52,879 bases of DNA from assembly GCA_013214355.1 (NCBI GenBank), contig JABSSL010000031.1:21757-74635 (forward strand). The letters are read 5' to 3'. The DNA comes from Saprospiraceae bacterium. Lineage in GTDB: Bacteria; Bacteroidota; Bacteroidia; Chitinophagales; Saprospiraceae. Shown one piece after another: positions 42,843-51,434 of this stretch. Below the pieces are notes generated by a model. That model saw nothing but the letters and a program-made list of their open reading frames with translations. It did no database searches and was not told the origin of the DNA. The position numbers and the translations under genes are program-made. How positions within the stretch are numbered: position 1 is the stretch's first letter; each line of letters opens with the position of its first letter.

Positions 42843-42850
42843 TATATTTG
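42843..42850 (+). promoter_or_regulatory. -7 element for the ubiE-porT pair
   Basis: TATATTTG matches TAnnTTTG exactly and ends 15 bases before the ATG at 42866. Its last three bases form the TTG at which the longer open frame begins, so that upstream start cannot be real. Confidence 0.55.
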
Positions 42851-42865
42851 CAAAAATTTTTTGGA

Positions 42866-43594
42866 ATGGGAAAAGTTGTGAAGCCATACAGCGAGCAGGA
42901 AGATAAGAAGGGGCAAGTTTCCAAGATGTTCAACAAGATCGCTCCGTACTACGACTTCCTTAATCGATTACTTTCTTTGGGAATTGATACGATTTGGAGA
43001 AAAAAAGCCATCAATCAGCTCAAAGATGAGCAACCAAAACTGATTTTAGACGTAGCAACAGGTACAGCTGATGTTGCCTTAGAAACCAACAAGCAGCTTT
43101 CTCCCGACAAGATCATCGGGATCGACATTTCTACAGAGATGTTAGAAATCGGGAGAAAAAAGATAAAGAAGCGCGGCCTAGACACAATCATAGAACTTCA
43201 AGAAGGAGATTCAGAAAACCTACCTTTTGCAGATAACACTTTCGACGCCATCACCGTGGCCTTTGGCGTACGCAATTTCGAAAACCTAGAAAAAGGCTTA
43301 GCGGAAATGCGCCGAGTACTAAAGGATGATGGGAAATTAGTGGTCTTGGAGTTTTCAAAACCCACAATTTTTCCGATCAAGCAAATGTTTAATTTATATT
43401 TCAAATACATTTTGCCGACAATCGGACGTTTAACCTCTAAAGATCCTCGGGCATATAGTTATCTCTACGAATCCGTGCAAGCTTTTCCCGATGGAAATGA
43501 TTTTGTGAACATATTATCCAAAACCGGATACAAATCGAATCAATGCATACCGTTAACATTAGGAATCTGTTCTATTTACTCGGGACAAAAGTAA
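42866..43594 (+). CDS. ubiE: Demethylmenaquinone methyltransferase
   Basis: C-methylates demethylmenaquinone with AdoMet in the last step of menaquinone synthesis; at the inner membrane, 242 residues. The start is the ATG at 42866 (the upstream TTG overlaps a promoter). MFNKIAPYYDFLNRLLSLG is the UbiE/MenG N-terminal hallmark, DVATGTADVAL the AdoMet loop, IGIDIS and GDSENLPF follow, then FGVRNFENLEKGL. As quinones here should be menaquinones made by the futalosine pathway (MqnB at 16690), the name menG would fit as well. It overlaps porT by 52 bases. Confidence 0.93.
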   Translation: MGKVVKPYSEQEDKKGQVSKMFNKIAPYYDFLNRLLSLGIDTIWRKKAINQLKDEQPKLILDVATGTADVALETNKQLSPDKIIGIDISTEMLEIGRKKIKKRGLDTIIELQEGDSENLPFADNTFDAITVAFGVRNFENLEKGLAEMRRVLKDDGKLVVLEFSKPTIFPIKQMFNLYFKYILPTIGRLTSKDPRAYSYLYESVQAFPDGNDFVNILSKTGYKSNQCIPLTLGICSIYSGQK

Positions 43595-44289
43595 TTCTGG
43601 TACTCTTTCTCAGTTTGGCCTTCGCTCCTAAAGCCGAAGCTCAGTTCTACAGTGGTGACAACTATAACTTTTTTGATTTCCAGCAGAAACCCTATTACTT
43701 CGGTATAACTTTAGCACTCAACAGAGCTACTTTCCAACCTTTTCGCTCCAGAGAATTTATCTTCAGTGATAGTATTAGTGCGGTACAGTCCATCAGTGGA
43801 CCTGGCTTCAACTTGGGTATTGTAACCAACCTCAAAATTGGTAATTTCTTCGACTTTAGATTTCTACCCACCTTGTCCTTCGCTACTCGGAATCTCGATT
43901 ATACCAAGACTAGCTCATTGAGGCCCAATAGTCAGCGGAGCGTGGAGTCCGTTTTCGTTGAACTCCCCTTTCATTTTAGGTATAAATCCGTTCCCTATAA
44001 AGACAAGCGGCTATTTCTGATTGCTGGGGTAAAATACGCCTTCGATGTGGCTAGTGATTCCAGGGCTAGGCAGGCGGAAACCCTAGTAAAGATATCCCCG
44101 CACGATTTCTCCATCGAATACGGGGCGGGAATTCAGTTTTTCTTTCCCTATTTCATCTTTTCACCGGAATTTAAGGTATCTCAAGGAATTGGCAATACCT
44201 TACTGTTCAATCCCAATCTAGAGGAATCTACGATTTTGGAGAAGGTATTTTCCAGAACATTTACCATTTCCTTCCACTTTGAAGGCTAG
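43543..44289 (+). CDS. porT: PorT, type IX secretion outer-membrane protein
   Basis: 248 residues. A hydrophobic signal (about 13-30) ends EAQFY; the mature part is an 8-stranded-like barrel: PYYFGITLALNRATFQPFRS, GPGFNLGIVTNLKIGNFFDF, VESVFVELPFHFRYKS, SIEYGAGIQFFFPYF, and a last strand FTISFHFEG. PorT is needed for secretion of T9SS cargo such as the protein at the start of this window. It starts inside ubiE, 52 bases before that stop. I recall the ubiE-porT neighbourhood as conserved in Bacteroidota, which supports the call. Barrel sequences diverge, so the paralog question cannot be excluded. Confidence 0.8.
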   Translation: MHTVNIRNLFYLLGTKVILVLFLSLAFAPKAEAQFYSGDNYNFFDFQQKPYYFGITLALNRATFQPFRSREFIFSDSISAVQSISGPGFNLGIVTNLKIGNFFDFRFLPTLSFATRNLDYTKTSSLRPNSQRSVESVFVELPFHFRYKSVPYKDKRLFLIAGVKYAFDVASDSRARQAETLVKISPHDFSIEYGAGIQFFFPYFIFSPEFKVSQGIGNTLLFNPNLEESTILEKVFSRTFTISFHFEG

Positions 44290-44301
44290 GACGTAAAGGG
44301 C

Positions 44302-46356
44302 TTAACGGAATACCCTACGAATTCTCAAGCCGCCAAATACATTCCTGCCGGGTGCTGGTTCAAAGAAGCGTCTACCGAAAGCATTGATTCGGATGTTATC
44401 GCTATATTCCTCATCCGTGAGGTTATTAATTCCAAAAAAGGGTACAAGACTCCAATCTCCAGCGTTGATTTTATAACCAAAGTTGAGATTTAGGACGGTG
44501 TATTGAGGCTCTTGATCAAGCCCATTACCATCAGCCACATAGGTCACCCCTACCATTCGCGATTGCAGCCGGGCAAAGAAGCCATTGGGATCGATGTAGC
44601 GCAAGGAGGCTGAGCCAAAGTGCTTGGGAATACCGGGCAACTGGGTACCACTAAAGTCATCTCCGCCATTGATGTACGAATCGTAGTAAAAGTCAGAATA
44701 AGTATAAGCCAAGTTTAGACGCCAATTCTTGGCAAAAGCATACTTAATCTGCGATTCTAAGCCATTGCGAATGGTCTCCCCAGCATTGCGAAAAAAGTCC
44801 CGTCCCGGAAAATCCTCTAGCTCAAATGACACGATTTCGTCTCTTGTGCGAATGAAAAAGTAGGCCAAATCGTATTGTAGTTTTCCATTCAAAACACCTT
44901 TTAGTCCCAGCTCTAGATTACGCGCTCTTTGCGGAGACAGCTCATCATTGAATCCTCCCTGACCAGAAGGATTATTAGATAATTCATTGAGTGTGGGTGT
45001 TTCAAAGCTAGTAGAAAACTGGGTATACAGATGTGTCCCTGGGCTTACCATATAGTTGACGCCTATACTGGGATTAAAGGAAGAAAGTCCAATTTCCCCG
45101 GAATCATCACCATTACTTAAAAAGCTATCCTCTGCTTGTAATTTATTCCAATCATAGCGCAGACTCACCATGGCACTCCAACCATTTGTCAACTGAAGTT
45201 CGTCTAATAAAAATACTCCTATGTTCCTGAAAGACTCTAGTTGATTGAAGGTAGTAGCTCCCTGCGTACCCATTTGATTCAAGAACCTTTCCCGTTGATC
45301 ATCTTGTTGCGCAATGCTATACCCAAGCTGTAATTTGTGCCCAAACTTATCTTTCTGAGCCGAATCAAAATCAAACAGATTGTACTGGAAGGAATGTCCC
45401 CAGTAATCTCGCTTTAGGTCGATGATTCCTCCATTTTCGAAAGGAAGTAAACCATAGAAGTTTCGGTTACTGTAGAAGATATTCGTATTAATCTTCTTGT
45501 GCTTTAGAATAGCCGCGATCTTAAATTGATCAATCGCTTCTCCCGCTTGAAAACTTACATTACGATCCCTGGCTTGCCGGCGATCTGCTATTACCGCATC
45601 TCTATTGATTCCACCCGGATCATCCGCCCGCGGACTATCTGTATAATTAACCAATACCTTGAAAGTCGAGTTTTCGGCAAATTCATGCATGGCTTGGGCA
45701 TTAACAATAGTAGATTTCATGCCACTATTTTGCCGATATCCATCCGTTTCAGTGTCCGTACCATGAATGATGAAATGTGTGCGTCCGGATTTAAACCCTG
45801 CCTTAACTTGGTACTGCTGCATATTGAAATCTCCAAATGTGGCTCCCGCTTCGATGAAGGGTGTAGTGACTCTGTCCTCGGTCGCTATGCTCAAAACACC
45901 GCCTGATGCATTTCCAAACAGACCAGAGCTGGGTCCACGCAGAATTTCAATTCGGTCTACGATACCTAGGTCCAAATTATCCGTTTGTCCCTGTCCATCT
46001 GGCGTGGTTTCTGGGACTCCGTCCACCAGTATCTTCACCCCTCTAATCCCAAAAGCTGCTCTCGCACCGAATCCTCGGATAGATATCCTTAGATCTTGTG
46101 CGAAATTACCTGGATTCAAAGCAAACAAGCCTGGGACTTCATTTAGGTATTCATTAATAGAAAGCTGTTGTTGGACGGCAAAAATGGCGGATCTTTCAAT
46201 GCTGGTAATCGCCATGGGCTGCTCCATCAGGTTACCTGTCAATCTCGGTACACGGAGGGTCACCGTCGGTAATTCATACAATTTGGAGGTATCCACCTGC
46301 CCATTCGCAAGCGTGGGACAAAGGCATATCAATAAAGCAAAGTAAAGCAGACGCAT
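44302..46356 (-). CDS. TonB-dependent receptor, FecA-like
   Basis: 684 residues with a signal peptide ending NGQVD. The plug holds LPTVTLRVPRLTGNLMEQP and RISIRGFGARAAFGIRGVKI, ending DRIEILRGPSSGLFGNASGG, the common TonB plug signature. The barrel follows to a terminal GGLRIRRVFR. No carboxypeptidase-like N-domain and no anti-sigma partner are near, so regulation by FecIR-type signalling is unlikely. Iron or another metal complex is a reasonable guess for this size and plug, but the ligand is unknown. It is 13 bases downstream of the ACP phosphodiesterase gene. Confidence 0.87.
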   Translation of the reverse strand: MRLLYFALLICLCPTLANGQVDTSKLYELPTVTLRVPRLTGNLMEQPMAITSIERSAIFAVQQQLSINEYLNEVPGLFALNPGNFAQDLRISIRGFGARAAFGIRGVKILVDGVPETTPDGQGQTDNLDLGIVDRIEILRGPSSGLFGNASGGVLSIATEDRVTTPFIEAGATFGDFNMQQYQVKAGFKSGRTHFIIHGTDTETDGYRQNSGMKSTIVNAQAMHEFAENSTFKVLVNYTDSPRADDPGGINRDAVIADRRQARDRNVSFQAGEAIDQFKIAAILKHKKINTNIFYSNRNFYGLLPFENGGIIDLKRDYWGHSFQYNLFDFDSAQKDKFGHKLQLGYSIAQQDDQRERFLNQMGTQGATTFNQLESFRNIGVFLLDELQLTNGWSAMVSLRYDWNKLQAEDSFLSNGDDSGEIGLSSFNPSIGVNYMVSPGTHLYTQFSTSFETPTLNELSNNPSGQGGFNDELSPQRARNLELGLKGVLNGKLQYDLAYFFIRTRDEIVSFELEDFPGRDFFRNAGETIRNGLESQIKYAFAKNWRLNLAYTYSDFYYDSYINGGDDFSGTQLPGIPKHFGSASLRYIDPNGFFARLQSRMVGVTYVADGNGLDQEPQYTVLNLNFGYKINAGDWSLVPFFGINNLTDEEYSDNIRINAFGRRFFEPAPGRNVFGGLRIRRVFR

Positions 46357-46369
46357 AAAGACAAGTTTA

Positions 46370-46969
46370 TCATTTAGAGGTACTTATTGAACACCTACAT
46401 TCATCATTCACAAAAGCAATAACTTCGGGGAAGAAAGATCTAAATTCTTGATGGAAGTCGGCTTCGAATTTTTGTAAATTTTCAATGACTCCCTGCAAAT
46501 ATTCCGGCTTACTAAGTCGATACTGCATACGATCAAAGGTAAAGGCCAGGCCCTCATATTTACCGTATCCAATCAACCAATCACCATCTAGCATGTTGGA
46601 TAAGCGAATCTGGATCTTGGGGGGCATAATGGACTTGTATTTTTCCAGAATGGCATATACCCTTTTGGTGAAGGGAATAAATTCTTCATCTGTAAATTCA
46701 CTCCAATTCTTCACCAGCAGATAATCGTAGAATACATCCACGATGACCGAGGCATATTTACGATGGAAAGGATGTAGGCGATGAACCCCTTGGATAACTA
46801 AAGGATGTTGATCTGTGAATTGATCAATCTTACGATGTAATTGCACGCCTTCCTGTATTCCTTTGGAATAGGAGTCTAAATTTCTATTCTTGATCAAATC
46901 TGCTAGAAAGTTACCTACCAGTAACTCTTCTTGCTCACAAGATAAAAACAGGTGTGCCAAAAAATTCAT
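46370..46969 (-). CDS. Acyl carrier protein phosphodiesterase (AcpH-like)
   Basis: 199 residues. Starts MNFLAHLFLS, the opening of the DUF479/AcpH family, then GNFLADLIKNR, GVQLHRKIDQFTDQH with the metal-binding His/Asp, and FYDYLLVKNW. AcpH removes 4'-phosphopantetheine from acyl carrier protein. A near-consensus -7 element (TACCTTTA, complement of 46974-46981) lies five bases upstream of the start, so the message may have almost no leader. It is followed by the TonB receptor in the same direction. Confidence 0.88.
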   Translation of the reverse strand: MNFLAHLFLSCEQEELLVGNFLADLIKNRNLDSYSKGIQEGVQLHRKIDQFTDQHPLVIQGVHRLHPFHRKYASVIVDVFYDYLLVKNWSEFTDEEFIPFTKRVYAILEKYKSIMPPKIQIRLSNMLDGDWLIGYGKYEGLAFTFDRMQYRLSKPEYLQGVIENLQKFEADFHQEFRSFFPEVIAFVNDECRCSISTSK

Positions 46970-47084
46970 GCGCTAAAGGTAATGAAAGCTCCCCAATTTC
47001 CTACCGCAAAAGACTGGCTTGGATATTGCCTTCACACTTTTGGATAACTGCCTCCAGAACAGTTCTTCCAATCTGAAAAAATTC

Positions 47085-47092
47085 TATCTTTG
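47085..47092 (+). promoter_or_regulatory. Candidate -7 element for ychF
   Basis: TATCTTTG matches TAnnTTTG exactly, 63 bases before the ychF start in the 186-base divergent gap. Confidence 0.5.
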
Positions 47093-47155
47093 CGGCGTTT
47101 CTGAAAAATCGTATTCACCTCGCCTGTTTAATACAGGTCTAATTATATTACTGAT

Positions 47156-48253
47156 ATGGGACTCAAGTGTGGAATCGTTGGACTACCCAACGTGGGAAAA
47201 TCGACTCTCTTTAATGCACTGACCTCGGCGAAAGCCTTGGCAGCCAATTACCCTTTTGCAACCAAAGACCCTAATGTGGGCATGATCACCGTTCCTGATC
47301 CTCGCCTCGATAAACTGGCAGAATTAGTGAATCCACAAAAGATTCTACCCACCATGATCGAGATCGTGGATATCGCCGGCTTGATTAAAGGAGCCAGTCA
47401 GGGAGAGGGATTAGGCAATCAATTCTTAGCTAACATCCGAGAAGTGGACGCGATTGTACACGTCGTTCGCTGCTTTGACGATGACAATGTGATCCATGTA
47501 GATGGCAGTGTAGATCCTGTTCGGGATAAAGAAATCATTGATACAGAGCTGTTATTGAAGGACTTGGAAACCCTCGAAAAGAGGTTAGAGAAGCTGAAGA
47601 AAGCAGCTAAATCTGGTGAAAAAGAGGCAGTAAAAGCGGTCGGAACGGCAGAACGATTGAAAGAACACATGGAGGGTGGTAATAATGTCCGGAGTTTCGA
47701 ACATGGAGAGGATGAAGCCGCCATGATCCAAGACATGATGCTACTCACGGCCAAGCCGATCCTCTACGTTTGCAATGTTGATGAGGACTCCGTACACGAA
47801 GGGAATGCATATACCACTGCTTTCAGCGCAGCGGTAGCCGATGAAAACGCAGAGGTCATCCTAATTAGTGCTGGTATCGAGGCAGACATCATCGAACTAG
47901 ATGACATCGAAGAAAGAATGGAGTTTCTAGAAGATATGGGGCTAAGTGAACCCGGTGTAAATCGACTCATTCGCTCTTCCTATAAGCTCTTGAAACTCAT
48001 CACTTACTTTACAGCTGGTGAGAAGGAAGTGCGGGCTTGGACGATTAAAGAAGGAACCAAGGCTCCTCAAGCGGCAGGCGTAATCCACACTGACTTTGAA
48101 AAGGGATTCATTAGAGCCGAAGTGATCCAATATGACACCTACGTAGAATTTGGATCAGAAAGCTCGGTAAAGGATGCCGGTAAGCTTGGCGTGGAAGGGA
48201 AGGAATATGTGGTCAAAGATGGAGACGTAATGCACTTCCGTTTTAATGTTTAA
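47156..48253 (+). CDS. ychF: Redox-regulated ATPase YchF (Obg-like)
   Basis: 365 residues, normal length. G1 is GLPNVGKS (9-16), G3 is DIAGL, a coiled-coil insert runs near LETLEKRLEKLKKAAKSGEK, and where GTPases have NKxD it has CNVDED, as expected for this ATP-preferring Obg member. The C-terminal TGS domain ends KDGDVMHFRFNV. A ribosome-associated stress-response ATPase in other bacteria. Its stop overlaps the convergent exonuclease stop within the four bases TTAA (48250-48253). Confidence 0.94.
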   Translation: MGLKCGIVGLPNVGKSTLFNALTSAKALAANYPFATKDPNVGMITVPDPRLDKLAELVNPQKILPTMIEIVDIAGLIKGASQGEGLGNQFLANIREVDAIVHVVRCFDDDNVIHVDGSVDPVRDKEIIDTELLLKDLETLEKRLEKLKKAAKSGEKEAVKAVGTAERLKEHMEGGNNVRSFEHGEDEAAMIQDMMLLTAKPILYVCNVDEDSVHEGNAYTTAFSAAVADENAEVILISAGIEADIIELDDIEERMEFLEDMGLSEPGVNRLIRSSYKLLKLITYFTAGEKEVRAWTIKEGTKAPQAAGVIHTDFEKGFIRAEVIQYDTYVEFGSESSVKDAGKLGVEGKEYVVKDGDVMHFRFNV

Positions 48254-48792
48254 AACCTCCATTCGTCGCGGTACTCATTGAAAACCTTCACGAGGTTTTC
48301 AGCATCATCTAAGGCGCGATGCTGTTCGCCCGAGAATTCGAAACCTTCGGCTTCAACAGCGCGCCTTAGGCCTCGACGCCGATGCAGGCGCTTTAATTCG
48401 TGATATTGCTGCTTGATATTGATATGGGGCTCCGTCCAGTCAAATTCCATTTTGTGTAATTTGCAATCTTGAATCAACAGCTCCTGATCAAAACTTCCCC
48501 AAGCACACAACAGATAGTCCTCATCGTAAATATCTATCCAGTCCTGAAAGTCTTCTATCACCTTATCAAAGCGAGAAGCCCGATTGATATCATCTTGTTC
48601 TATTCCAGTCAGATTCCTGCAATAATGTGATAAATATGGATGTATCACCGGCCGGACCAGCCGACTAAAGGTGTCCATTACTTCGCCATAGGGATCTAAT
48701 TTGTAGGCGCCAATTTCTATTACCTCCTGAACCTGCGTACGTGGGTTTCCGTCCCAGCAGGTCGCTTCCAAATCGTAAACTATAAAGTTCAT
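48250..48792 (-). CDS. DEDDh 3'-5' exonuclease (ERI-1/KapD-like)
   Basis: 180 residues. ExoI motif VYDLEATCW (Asp/Glu), ExoII CAWGSFDQELL (Asp), ExoIII HRALDDAENL with the DEDDh His. The WDGNPRTQVQEVIEIGAY stretch and the size match small ERI-1/KapD-type exonucleases rather than the DNA polymerase III epsilon subunit. Substrate RNA or DNA is not known. It starts two bases after the channel stop, so it is co-transcribed downstream of the ion channel, with no obvious functional tie. Confidence 0.88.
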   Translation of the reverse strand: MNFIVYDLEATCWDGNPRTQVQEVIEIGAYKLDPYGEVMDTFSRLVRPVIHPYLSHYCRNLTGIEQDDINRASRFDKVIEDFQDWIDIYDEDYLLCAWGSFDQELLIQDCKLHKMEFDWTEPHINIKQQYHELKRLHRRRGLRRAVEAEGFEFSGEQHRALDDAENLVKVFNEYRDEWRF

Positions 48793-48794
48793 CT

Positions 48795-49586
48795 CTACTT
48801 ATCTGATGATACTGATCTTTCAATAAGGCGGCGCAACTCTGTGATCTCTTGTTGCAATCCGTCTATCTTCTGTTCCAAGTCCTGATTGTTGTCCATGGTC
48901 ATCTCATCTACGAATACAGCATTCGCCAGAGAAAGACCAAAAATTCCTCCCAACAATATAACAACAACAAAGTAGAATCGGGTTATGCCGATGATAAAAT
49001 GATTCTCCGTACGGGCTGTTATAATGGCTACAATTTCATTCCATCCCTCCAAAGTAAACAACTGAAAAATGGAATAGGCCGAGACTAATGGGTTCCCGAA
49101 GAATTCCGGAGCTAAATCAGCATAGAAATGGCAAGTAAAAATAGCCAAAAGAAAATTGAGAAACACCAAGGCCAAGACCACAAAGACCGACGCTTGCAAG
49201 GCCCTTGTCAAACCGGTCATCACTTGGTTTAGGTGAGGGACAAATTGTATAAACCGGATCAGACGAATCAGTCTAAACAATCGTAGGACGATCAACAAGG
49301 AGGTGTCTGGTAAAATCGGGAAAAAGAACACAAATAGGGTTGGCAGGCTTCCCATCACAATGATAAAATCAAAACGGTTCCAAGCACTAGCGAAGTAGGC
49401 CTTTGTTCCTAAGGCTCTCATTTTAACGATAGCCTCTACCAAAAAGAAAAGAACCAATAAATGGTCAGCCGTTTCCAGCCAAGGATGATGCTTCCAAGCC
49501 GGAAAATACATGATGAATATGATGAGTGCATTAATCAAAATCGCAATCATTATATTCCGCTCTGAAAGAAATAAGCGCTTAAGCAT
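48795..49586 (-). CDS. Voltage-gated cation channel, NaChBac type
   Basis: 263 residues from the ATG at 49586, one subunit of a tetramer with six helices. The longer frame adds 15 residues without support. S4 is at 99-114 with Arg102, 105, 108 and 111 spaced by three. The pore carries FTLEGWNE (177-184), where NaChBac has FTLESWAS. After S6 comes a C-terminal coiled coil (DLEQKIDGLQQEITELRRL) that would hold the tetramer, as in NavMs. Glu at the key filter position fits Na+ or Ca2+; the Gly after it is unusual for Nav-type channels and is seen at the same place in Cav domains. Ion selectivity is therefore open. Confidence 0.9.
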   Translation of the reverse strand: MLKRLFLSERNIMIAILINALIIFIMYFPAWKHHPWLETADHLLVLFFLVEAIVKMRALGTKAYFASAWNRFDFIIVMGSLPTLFVFFFPILPDTSLLIVLRLFRLIRLIRFIQFVPHLNQVMTGLTRALQASVFVVLALVFLNFLLAIFTCHFYADLAPEFFGNPLVSAYSIFQLFTLEGWNEIVAIITARTENHFIIGITRFYFVVVILLGGIFGLSLANAVFVDEMTMDNNQDLEQKIDGLQQEITELRRLIERSVSSDK

Positions 49587-49712
49587 ACAAAATCGAGGTG
49601 CAGCTGCAGTTGACAATGCCGACAGCAGCATGGATAAATTAAGTCATCGCTGATGTCGCCCGTAAGATATTAATACTTATCGTAATCCTTCCAGATATTC
49701 CGACGAAAGGCG

Positions 49713-51434
49713 TTATACTTCGACGACAGTTGGCTCTGCTACTTTTTTCCAAACGATGGATTTAGCTAAATTATAAGTAGCCATACGATTATGGTAGAAA
49801 TACAATATTTTAAAGCTATCGCTCACAATTTCACCCCGCTTATTTCTTCGTAGGGGTTTCTGCACATGGAAACTACCAAGCCTTTTCACCCCGTCTTGCA
49901 ATAACTCATCTAAGTCTCCTTTAATGATATCCGAAAGTTTAATCTCTTCTTGCTCTTCCATTTCCTTCAACTGCTTAATCAGTTGTTCCAAAACGAACTT
50001 CAAGTCTTCAGGTTCAAAGACAAATTCATCCGGTGGCAAGCGCAAAATTCCGTATAGATCCAGATGGGTATTCTGCTGACTTAACCACAAGAAAGCTGCA
50101 TAAGCGACCAGGTGGCTGCTTAGCACAATATTGTCTTTATGAAAACGCTCTACGATTTTCTCCCCCAACAGTCTTGTATATTCCGCCTCTCTTTGTTCAT
50201 CAGCCCGCAATTGTCCATTGGTAGTGAAGTAGTCCCGCAAGTGAATCGGGTTACCGTATTGATCAAAACTGTTGCCTTCCTCATCTACCAGATTACCCAT
50301 GACATCCATGGGTTTACCGACGGAGATGGTGATACTATTTCCTGTTGAGAACAGTTGCCATACAAACTTAAAGATGCTACGTATACTGTTGAACTTATCT
50401 TTGGCTCGGATATACTGTTCCTTCCCGATCTTGCGAAGATGTTGCTCAATTAGAAACTGAGCCTCCAAAACGAAGTGATAGCCAAGTACTAGTGGCACCA
50501 CAAAAACCTTCTTGTCTTCCCCTTTCTGCAAAACCGTCCGCTGAGCCTCCAAGACTGTACCCAATAGTCCAAGCTTTACTCGGTTTTCTAATTCACCAGA
50601 TCTTGATCTTGTACCCCCCGGAAAGAAAAGACTATTGACACCCCGCTGAATAGACAGGCTGGACATAGCTTTTAAGGTCTCCAAGTAGATGGGGTTTTTC
50701 TTTCTGCGATCTACTCGATAAGCACCGAGCCGGTTCATGAAGTAGGCGGTATATCCCGTATTGTAAAGATTAAGTCCCGCTCCGTAGGAAAAGGAGGGTA
50801 AGCCAACGTATTCATCTAGTGCGTACCCAATTAGAATGGAGTCCAAATTACTAAAGTGCGTCGGTACTACCACCACTGTTCCCTTCTTCATCAAACTTCG
50901 AATAGCTTCTACCTCTCCCTCAACAATGAGGCGATCGCTCAAGCGATGCTTTCGAGAATAAATCCGCTTTAGGTTCCGCCCCGCCGCTGTGTTTAGCAGG
51001 CGCGTGAAGAACACATACAAGAAGCGACGAGCAAAAAGGAAGGTCTTCTTTTTGAAGGTTCCGACGATCTCCTCAGCATAGCGAGAGATTATGCGCCCCA
51101 ACAACTCCTGATTCACTTGGTCTGCCTCTTCTTCTGCTTTGTCCAAGGATCGCTTAATTAGGCGTTTCTGGGTCTTCTTCCAAAATTGTCTTTCCTTGGG
51201 AGGATCCACTTTCCAGGGCTCCTCTTTCATACGGATTCTTTCCAAATAAATGGTACGAGTAATTAAATCCGCAATCCGCGAGCCGTGACGGTCCACCAGT
51301 TTTTCAAAGGTAAACTGTGATATATCTTGCACAAACTGCCGCCGATCTTGGCTCAGTTTATAGATGGGCCAGTCTTCAATATTTGGAAAGACTGGTGAAT
51401 ACGGTGAGTATGGTTCTTTTCGTTTTCTTTTCAT
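49713..51434 (-). CDS. PlsB-like glycerol-phosphate/acyl acyltransferase
   Basis: 573 residues. The acyltransferase core shows HFSNLD (His193, Asp198; HxxxxD), YFMNRLGAYRVDR and FFPGGTRSRSG (271-280), the acyl-acceptor and phosphate-binding blocks of glycerol-3-phosphate acyltransferases. About 170 residues precede the core and 280 follow, partly helical (KQLKEMEEQEEIKLSD), as in PlsB-type proteins, though shorter than the 800 of E. coli PlsB. No transmembrane segment is obvious; a peripheral inner-membrane place is likely. Its ATG overlaps the ysxC stop (ATGA), so translation is probably coupled. Confidence 0.85.
   Translation of the reverse strand: MKRKRKEPYSPYSPVFPNIEDWPIYKLSQDRRQFVQDISQFTFEKLVDRHGSRIADLITRTIYLERIRMKEEPWKVDPPKERQFWKKTQKRLIKRSLDKAEEEADQVNQELLGRIISRYAEEIVGTFKKKTFLFARRFLYVFFTRLLNTAAGRNLKRIYSRKHRLSDRLIVEGEVEAIRSLMKKGTVVVVPTHFSNLDSILIGYALDEYVGLPSFSYGAGLNLYNTGYTAYFMNRLGAYRVDRRKKNPIYLETLKAMSSLSIQRGVNSLFFPGGTRSRSGELENRVKLGLLGTVLEAQRTVLQKGEDKKVFVVPLVLGYHFVLEAQFLIEQHLRKIGKEQYIRAKDKFNSIRSIFKFVWQLFSTGNSITISVGKPMDVMGNLVDEEGNSFDQYGNPIHLRDYFTTNGQLRADEQREAEYTRLLGEKIVERFHKDNIVLSSHLVAYAAFLWLSQQNTHLDLYGILRLPPDEFVFEPEDLKFVLEQLIKQLKEMEEQEEIKLSDIIKGDLDELLQDGVKRLGSFHVQKPLRRNKRGEIVSDSFKILYFYHNRMATYNLAKSIVWKKVAEPTVVEV

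Noticed and set aside
45767-46345. A 192-codon plus-strand frame antisense to the FecA-like receptor plug
   Set aside because: The receptor has all plug motifs; the antisense product has repetitive Pro/Ser composition typical of reversed coding sequence.
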